NCBI GenBank assembly: GCA_028281075.1
Contig: JANQKO010000193.1
Coordinates: forward strand, 1 to 18,785
Direction of reading: 5' to 3'
Length of the DNA: 18,785 bases
DNA from: Alphaproteobacteria bacterium
GTDB taxonomy: Bacteria; Pseudomonadota; Alphaproteobacteria; GCA-2731375
The notes beneath the pieces were generated by a model, which did not search any database, was not told where the DNA came from, and worked only from the letters and a program-made list of their open reading frames with translations. Positions 14,547 through 18,785 of this stretch are shown here, in pieces. A program made the position numbers and the translations under genes. The number at the start of each line of letters is the position of its first letter. The first letter of the stretch is position 1.

Positions 14547-16106
14547 ATGCAATTGACGCAGGCGCTGAAACGGGCGGTGCAGGTCAACCGCGCCGGCACG
14601 GCGACCAGGTTCGGCGACCGGCACCGGACCTGGGAACAGTTCGGCGACCGGGTGGCGCGGCTGGCCGCCGGCCTCCGCGGCCTTGGCGTGCGGGACGGCG
14701 ACCGAGTCGCGATCCTGGCGTTGAACGGCGACCGCTATCTGGAGTTCCTGTTCGCCGTGCCCTGGGCCGGCGGCGTCTTCGTGCCGATCAACACCCGCCT
14801 GGCGCCGCCCGAGATCGTCTACTGGCTGACCGATTCCGGCGCATCCGTGCTGTTCGTCGACGACAATTTCACCGACATCCTGCCGCGCATCCGCGACGAT
14901 CTCGAACGTGTCGACCACCTCGTCTATCTCGGCAACGACGCGGCGCCGGCCGGCATGACGCACCACGAAAGCCTGATCGAGGGGTCGGCGGCGGCCGACG
15001 ACGCGATGGCCAGCGGCGACACGCTGGCCGGCATCTTCTATACCGGCGGCACCACCGGGCAGTCGAAGGGCGTGATGCTGAGCCATGCCAACCTGGTCAG
15101 CAACGCGCTGTTCATCGTGCCGGGCATCGGCTTCGACGCCGACACCAACTGGCTGCACGCGGCGCCGATGTTCCACCTGGCCGACGGCTGCGCCACCATC
15201 GGCATCACCATGGTCGCCGGCAGCCATTGCTTCATTCCGCGCTTCGACCCGGACGCGGCACTGGCCGCGATCGCGCGCTATCGCGTCACCAACAGCGTCT
15301 TCGTGCCGACCATGGTCAACATGCTGGTCAACCATCCGCGCCTGGCCGACTACGACGTGTCGAGCCTGAGGACGCTGCTCTATGGCGCCTCGCCGATGCC
15401 GGAAGCGGTGATCCGGCGGGCCATGCAGGTGATGCCGCGGGTCGCGTTCATCCAGGGCTACGGCCAGACCGAGGCGGCGCCGCTGATGACGCTGCTGCCG
15501 GCGCGCTATCACCAGCCCGACGGGCCGGATGCCGACAAGATGACGTCGGCCGGCCTGGCGGCGCTCGGCATCGAGATCCAAATCCTGGACGCGGACGGCC
15601 GGGAATGCCCGCCCGGCACGGTCGGCGAGATCTGCGGCCGCGGCCCGAACGTGATGCTGGGCTACTGGAACAAGCCGGAACTGACGGCCGAGACGCTGCG
15701 CGACGGCTGGCTGCATACCGGCGACGGCGGCTATATGGACGCCGACGGTTTCCTCTATATCGTCGACCGCGTGAAGGACATGATCATCAGCGGCGGCGAG
15801 AACGTCTATTCGGCCGAGGTCGAGAACGCGGTCTACCAGCACCCGGCGATCGCCGAATGCGCCGTGATCGGCGTGCCCAGCGACAGGTGGGGCGAGCAGG
15901 TCCACGCCATCGTGCGCCTGAAGGACGGCGCGGACCTGGACGAGGCCGGCCTGATCGCCCATTGCCATGCGCTGATCGCCGGCTACAAGTGCCCGCGCGG
16001 CGTCAGCTTCGTGACCGACCCGCTGCCCCTGTCGGGTGCCGGCAAGATCCTGAAAACCGAGCTGCGCAAGCCCTACTGGGAAGGCCAGGCGAAACAGGTC
16101 CATTGA
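14547..16106 (+). CDS. Acyl-CoA ligase (AMP-dependent synthetase family)
   Basis: This 519-residue enzyme activates a carboxylic acid with ATP to an acyl-adenylate and then transfers it to CoA. Visible core motifs are the phosphate-binding YTGGTTGQSKG (165-175), the YGQTEAAP motif, GWLHTGDGGYMDADGFLYI with the ribose-binding aspartate, the hinge DRVKDMIISGGENVYS and the C-terminal catalytic Lys500 in GAGKILKTELRK. The ATG at 14547 follows GGGGAGGA at 6 bases; an upstream TTG at 14526 is in frame but lacks such a site. Length fits the fatty/aryl acyl-CoA ligase branch (FadD-like). There is no neighbouring beta-oxidation gene, so chain length and acid type cannot be inferred. It stands divergent from the DUF2817 gene and ends in front of a repeat. 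Confidence 0.92.
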   Translation: MQLTQALKRAVQVNRAGTATRFGDRHRTWEQFGDRVARLAAGLRGLGVRDGDRVAILALNGDRYLEFLFAVPWAGGVFVPINTRLAPPEIVYWLTDSGASVLFVDDNFTDILPRIRDDLERVDHLVYLGNDAAPAGMTHHESLIEGSAAADDAMASGDTLAGIFYTGGTTGQSKGVMLSHANLVSNALFIVPGIGFDADTNWLHAAPMFHLADGCATIGITMVAGSHCFIPRFDPDAALAAIARYRVTNSVFVPTMVNMLVNHPRLADYDVSSLRTLLYGASPMPEAVIRRAMQVMPRVAFIQGYGQTEAAPLMTLLPARYHQPDGPDADKMTSAGLAALGIEIQILDADGRECPPGTVGEICGRGPNVMLGYWNKPELTAETLRDGWLHTGDGGYMDADGFLYIVDRVKDMIISGGENVYSAEVENAVYQHPAIAECAVIGVPSDRWGEQVHAIVRLKDGADLDEAGLIAHCHALIAGYKCPRGVSFVTDPLPLSGAGKILKTELRKPYWEGQAKQVH

Positions 16107-16120
16107 GGAAAGAACGTTCA

Positions 16121-16210
16121 ACCACAGAGACACGGAGAACAAACGGGTTTTCCGGGCGCTTCGCGCCAACCAAACGTTCGTTTCTCTCTGTGTCTCTGTG
16201 CCTCTGTGGT
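16121..16210. repeat. Interspersed inverted repeat with ACCACAGAG ends
   Basis: Arms of 18 bases at 16121-16138 and 16193-16210 are inverted copies with two mismatches; both ends read ACCACAGAG. The right arm continues with repeated CTCTGTG units. A small stem GGCGC-TTC-GCGCC lies in the middle. From memory, elements with CCACAGAGACAC ends are scattered in many bacterial genomes. It lies 14 bases past the acyl-CoA ligase stop and may end that transcript. Outside the arms the flanks show no clear target duplication. Confidence 0.75.
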
Positions 16211-16252
16211 CATTCTTCGCAACGGTTGTTAACCCCATTGTCCGGCCGTCGG

Positions 16253-16261
16253 TGCTATACT
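16253..16261 (+). promoter_or_regulatory. Candidate extended -10 promoter for the MoxR/VWA pair
   Basis: The motif TGCTATACT is an extended -10 (TG, one base, then TATACT with five of six consensus matches). It would place the transcript start near 16268, about 29 bases before the ATG at 16297. No convincing -35 stands at normal spacing, which is tolerated by extended -10 promoters. It lies between the repeat at 16121-16210 and the MoxR-type gene, so the pair probably has its own promoter. Confidence 0.4.
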
Positions 16262-16296
16262 GCCGCCGCCTCCGCTCATCCGACAGAAAGCAGCGT

Positions 16297-17268
16297 ATGA
16301 CCGACAGCCGGCCCGACAAACTCGCCTCGATCGACGGCATCGCCGAGGGGCTGGCCACGGCCGGCTATATCGCGACGCGGCAGATCTGCACGGCGGTGCA
16401 CATCGCCCGGCACCTGGAGAAGCCGATCCTGGTGGAAGGGCCGGCCGGCGTCGGCAAGACCGAGCTGGCGCTGGCGACATCGGGCTTCCTCGGCCTGCCG
16501 CTGGTGCGGCTGCAATGCTACGAGGGACTGGACGAGAGCAAGGCGCTCTACGAGTGGAAGTACGGCAAGCAGCTGCTCTACACCCAGATCCTGAAGGAGA
16601 AGCTGGCCGACCTGCTGGACGACGCCAAGGGCCTGGCCACATCGCTCGAGCGGCTGCACGGCTTCGACGACATTTTCTTTTCCGAGCAGTTCCTGGCGCC
16701 GCGGCCGTTGCTGAAGGCCCTGCGCGAGCCAGCCGGCGCGGTGCTGCTGATCGACGAGATCGACAAGGCGGACGAGGAATTCGAGGCCTTCCTGCTGGAG
16801 GTGCTGTCGGCGCACCAGGTCTCGATCCCCGAGATCGGCACGGTCAAGGCGCGCGTGCCGCCGATCGCCTTCCTGACCAGCAACAACACGCGCGAGCTGG
16901 GCGACGCCCTGAAACGGCGCTGCCTGCACCTGCATATCGACTTCCCCGACGCCCGACTGGAAACACGCATCGTCGAAAGCCGCGTGCCCGGCATCTCGGC
17001 GCGGCTGAAGCGCGAGCTGATCACCTTCGTCCAGGGACTGCGGACGATCGACCTGAAGAAGCAGCCGTCGGTCGCCGAGACCATCGACTGGGCCCGGGTG
17101 CTGCTGCTGCTGCATGCCGAACATCTCGAGGCTGAGCTGGTGCGCGACACGCTGAACGTGCTGCTGAAGTTCGAGAGCGATATCGAGGCGGCCGGCGCGC
17201 AACTGCACGAGCTGACCCGCAAGGCGCGGCAGGACGGCGCGCGCTTCGTCGATGCAGCCAACGCTTGA
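16297..17268 (+). CDS. MoxR-family AAA+ ATPase (CoxD-like)
   Basis: This 323-residue ATPase belongs to the MoxR group, chaperone-like enzymes that work with VWA proteins to mature or activate client complexes, often metal enzymes. Motifs are Walker A EGPAGVGKTE (47-56), Walker B VLLIDEIDKAD (149-159) with Asp153/Glu154, sensor 1 LTSNNTREL (193-201) and the arginine pair KRRC (206-209). The segment CYEGLDESKALYEWKYGKQ (74-92) is typical of the CoxD-like subgroup from carbon monoxide dehydrogenase clusters. The ribosome site is weak (AGAAAG). Its 3' end overlaps the VWA gene by 17 bases, so the two are made together. No cox or other client genes are in this window. Confidence 0.9.
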   Translation: MTDSRPDKLASIDGIAEGLATAGYIATRQICTAVHIARHLEKPILVEGPAGVGKTELALATSGFLGLPLVRLQCYEGLDESKALYEWKYGKQLLYTQILKEKLADLLDDAKGLATSLERLHGFDDIFFSEQFLAPRPLLKALREPAGAVLLIDEIDKADEEFEAFLLEVLSAHQVSIPEIGTVKARVPPIAFLTSNNTRELGDALKRRCLHLHIDFPDARLETRIVESRVPGISARLKRELITFVQGLRTIDLKKQPSVAETIDWARVLLLLHAEHLEAELVRDTLNVLLKFESDIEAAGAQLHELTRKARQDGARFVDAANA

Positions 17269-18586
17269 GGCCTTCGTCCGGGCGCTGCGCGGCGCCGACG
17301 TGCCGGTCACGATCGGCGAAAGCATCGACGCCGCCAGGGCGGTGGCGCATATCGGCTATGACGACCGCCGGCGGCTGAAGGATACGCTGGGCCTGATCCT
17401 GGCCAAGACGGTCGACGAGAAGCAGCGCTTCGACACCTGTTTCGAGCTGTTCTTCGACCGCGACGCGCCGGCCGAATTCGAGGCCGGGATGCCCGACGAC
17501 ACGGGCGGCGACGGCCCGGCCGACGATCTGCCGCTGGCGGAGATGCTGACGGACGGCGACATGGCCGGCCTGACGGCGGCGATGGAGGCCGCGGCGGCGG
17601 CGAGCGGCGTCGCCGAGATCCGTTTCGCCAGCCAGCGCGGCCTGCTGGCCCGCCGGCTGCTGGATGCCATGGGCTTGCGCGACCTGGAAGCGGCGATCGC
17701 GCAAGGCCAGCGCGGCGGCCAGCCCGGGGGCATGGCCCGGGCCCGGATGCTGGAGCGCGGCCGCAGCTACCTGCTGGACGAAGCCCGCGCCTATGTCGAC
17801 CGGCAATACGCGCTCTACGCGGCGCCGACGAGCCGAAGCCTGCGCGAGCAGTTTCTGGCCGAGGCCCGGCTGAGCGCCATCCCGCGCCATGAATTCGCGG
17901 CCATGGAACGGGTGGTGCGGCGGCTGGCCAAGCGCATCGCCGCCAAGCACAGCCGCCGGCACAAGCAGGCCCGGCGCGGCCAGCTCGACGTGCGGCACAT
18001 GCTGCGCCGGAACGTCGGCCATGACGGCGTGCCGTTCGACATCGTCTGGAAGCACCGCAAGCGCGACCGGGCCAAGGTGGTGGCGATCTGCGACGTCAGC
18101 CGCTCGGTCGCCGCCGCGGCGCGGTTCCTGCTGATGTTCCTCTACGCGCTGCACGACGTGATCGCCGACATCCACGCCTTCGCCTTCTCCGACCGTCTGG
18201 TCGAGGTCGGCGGCATCCTGGACGAACACGCGGTCGAGCCGGCGGTCGAACAGGTGTTGAAGCAGATCGGCTTCGGCGCCACCGACTACGGCCGGGCGCT
18301 GGCGGACTTCACGGAGGGCTGGCCCGGCCTGGTCGACCGGCGCACGACGGTGATCATCATGGGCGACGGCCGCAGCAACGACACCGATCCGCGGGTCGAC
18401 CTGCTGGCCGGGATCGCGCAGCGGTCGAAGCAGGTGATCTGGCTGAACCCGGAGCCGCGGAACTTCTGGGGCAGCGGCGATTCGGAGATGCCGCGCTACG
18501 CCCCGCACTGCCGCCTCGCGCGCACCTGCAACACGGTCAAGCAGCTTGAACGCGCCGTCGACGAATTGCTGCGCGCCTACGATTAG
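17252..18586 (+). CDS. VWA domain protein, CoxE-like
   Basis: This 444-residue protein is the partner of the MoxR-type ATPase. The N-terminal half is the CoxE-like region (LRGADVPVTIGESIDA near residue 13, then acidic and alanine-rich linkers at about 75-130). The C-terminal part is a von Willebrand factor A domain with a complete metal-ion-dependent adhesion site: Asp281, Ser283 and Ser285 in CDVSRSV, Thr344 in GATDYG and Asp372 in MGDGRSND. The start at 17252 lies inside the end of the ATPase gene, pointing to translational coupling. No signal peptide or membrane segment is visible, so it is cytoplasmic. The likely role is to dock the ATPase to a client through the metal site; the client is unknown. 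Confidence 0.9.
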   Translation: MQPTLEAFVRALRGADVPVTIGESIDAARAVAHIGYDDRRRLKDTLGLILAKTVDEKQRFDTCFELFFDRDAPAEFEAGMPDDTGGDGPADDLPLAEMLTDGDMAGLTAAMEAAAAASGVAEIRFASQRGLLARRLLDAMGLRDLEAAIAQGQRGGQPGGMARARMLERGRSYLLDEARAYVDRQYALYAAPTSRSLREQFLAEARLSAIPRHEFAAMERVVRRLAKRIAAKHSRRHKQARRGQLDVRHMLRRNVGHDGVPFDIVWKHRKRDRAKVVAICDVSRSVAAAARFLLMFLYALHDVIADIHAFAFSDRLVEVGGILDEHAVEPAVEQVLKQIGFGATDYGRALADFTEGWPGLVDRRTTVIIMGDGRSNDTDPRVDLLAGIAQRSKQVIWLNPEPRNFWGSGDSEMPRYAPHCRLARTCNTVKQLERAVDELLRAYD

Positions 18587-18622
18587 AACGGCTGCCACGG
18601 CCGCCGCCGCGACCCGATATCA

Positions 18623-18659
18623 CATCCTTCGAGACGCGTCCCTTCGGGCCGCTCCTCAG
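18623..18659. repeat. Interspersed repeat unit starting CATCCTTCGAGACGCG
   Basis: This 37-base stretch runs from CATCCTTCGAG to CGCTCCTCAG and contains a short stem (GCG-CCC with GGG-CGC, one mispair) around TTC. From memory, near-identical units are common between genes in alphaproteobacteria; here the expected closing GGATGAGG arm is absent, so it looks like a partial copy. It lies about 37 bases after the VWA gene stop. Confidence 0.6.
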
Positions 18660-18695
18660 AGCGTGTGAATGAATTACTCACGACCCAAAGAAGCC

Positions 18696-18780
18696 GTCAT
18701 GCTGGCGCAGGCCAGCATCCAGCGGCATCGCAACCTGTTCAAAAACAACAAACGTGGATCCTGGCCTTCGCCAGGATGAC
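18696..18780. repeat. Interspersed inverted repeat with two 8-bp hairpins
   Basis: Arms at 18696-18721 and 18755-18780 are inverted copies with three mismatches. Each arm is itself a hairpin: ATGCTGGC/GCCAGCAT around GCAG (18699-18718) and ATCCTGGC/GCCAGGAT around CTTC (18758-18777). From memory, GTCATCCTGGC-type repeats of this kind are frequent in alphaproteobacterial intergenic DNA. The rest of the tail of the window shows no gene. Confidence 0.75.
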
Positions 18781-18785
18781 AACCT

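Noticed and set aside
14073..16358. Minus-strand open frame of 761 codons opposite the acyl-CoA ligase.
   Set aside because: The real gene is on the plus strand with all adenylation motifs; the antisense product has no recognisable domain and runs through an interspersed repeat.
17021..18598. Minus-strand open frame of 525 codons opposite the VWA gene.
   Set aside because: Antisense of a gene with an intact metal-binding VWA domain; composition is the usual shadow type.
18587..18785. Search for a small gene or RNA gene in the right-end gap.
   Set aside because: Only interspersed repeat units are visible; no ribosome site with an open frame and no tRNA-like fold seen.

Overview
The window is high-GC chromosomal DNA with codon use uniform throughout. 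The transporter families, Shine-Dalgarno starts and interspersed palindromic repeats fit an alphaproteobacterium (Rhodospirillales or Hyphomicrobiales type). This is inferred from gene families and repeats; no rRNA, tRNA or other phylogenetic marker is present. I see no phage, transposase, CRISPR or tRNA gene. No stretch over 300 bases lacks a gene; the longest gap is about 200 bases at the right end.

Layout. (1) 88-3480, minus: a complete branched-chain-amino-acid type (HAAT) ABC transporter core in the order livM-livH-livG-livF, overlapping or nearly touching. Its periplasmic binding protein (3618-4844, plus) reads divergently from a 137-base promoter region. (2) 4858-4986: a double-hairpin repeat between convergent genes. 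(3) 5012-12197, minus: a six-gene operon for a dipeptide/oligopeptide ABC importer (binding protein, two permeases, two ATPases) ending in a cytoplasmic S9 serine peptidase. A perfect 14-bp hairpin separates the binding-protein gene from the permease genes. (4) 12379-13317, plus: a LysR-type regulator divergent from that operon. The gap holds two T-N11-A sites 21 bp apart, placed as expected for LysR control of a candidate operon promoter. (5) 13370-14461, minus: a DUF2817 protein related to M14 zinc carboxypeptidases. (6) 14547-16106, plus: an acyl-CoA ligase. (7) 16121-16210: another interspersed repeat. (8) 16297-18586, plus: an overlapping MoxR-type AAA+ ATPase and CoxE-like VWA protein. 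(9) 18623-18780: two more interspersed repeat units.

How the genes work together. The centre of the window reads as a peptide-scavenging unit: peptides are captured and imported by the Dpp/Opp-like system and probably cleaved inside the cell by the S9 peptidase, with the divergent LysR protein as likely regulator. The DUF2817 enzyme may add a second hydrolase. The Liv-like importer at the left would take up amino acids or related amides. The MoxR/VWA pair is a chaperone-type module whose client is not in view. None of these families is new; the points worth a second look are the peptide importer-peptidase operon with its internal hairpin, the LysR site geometry, and the MoxR/VWA pair without a visible client.
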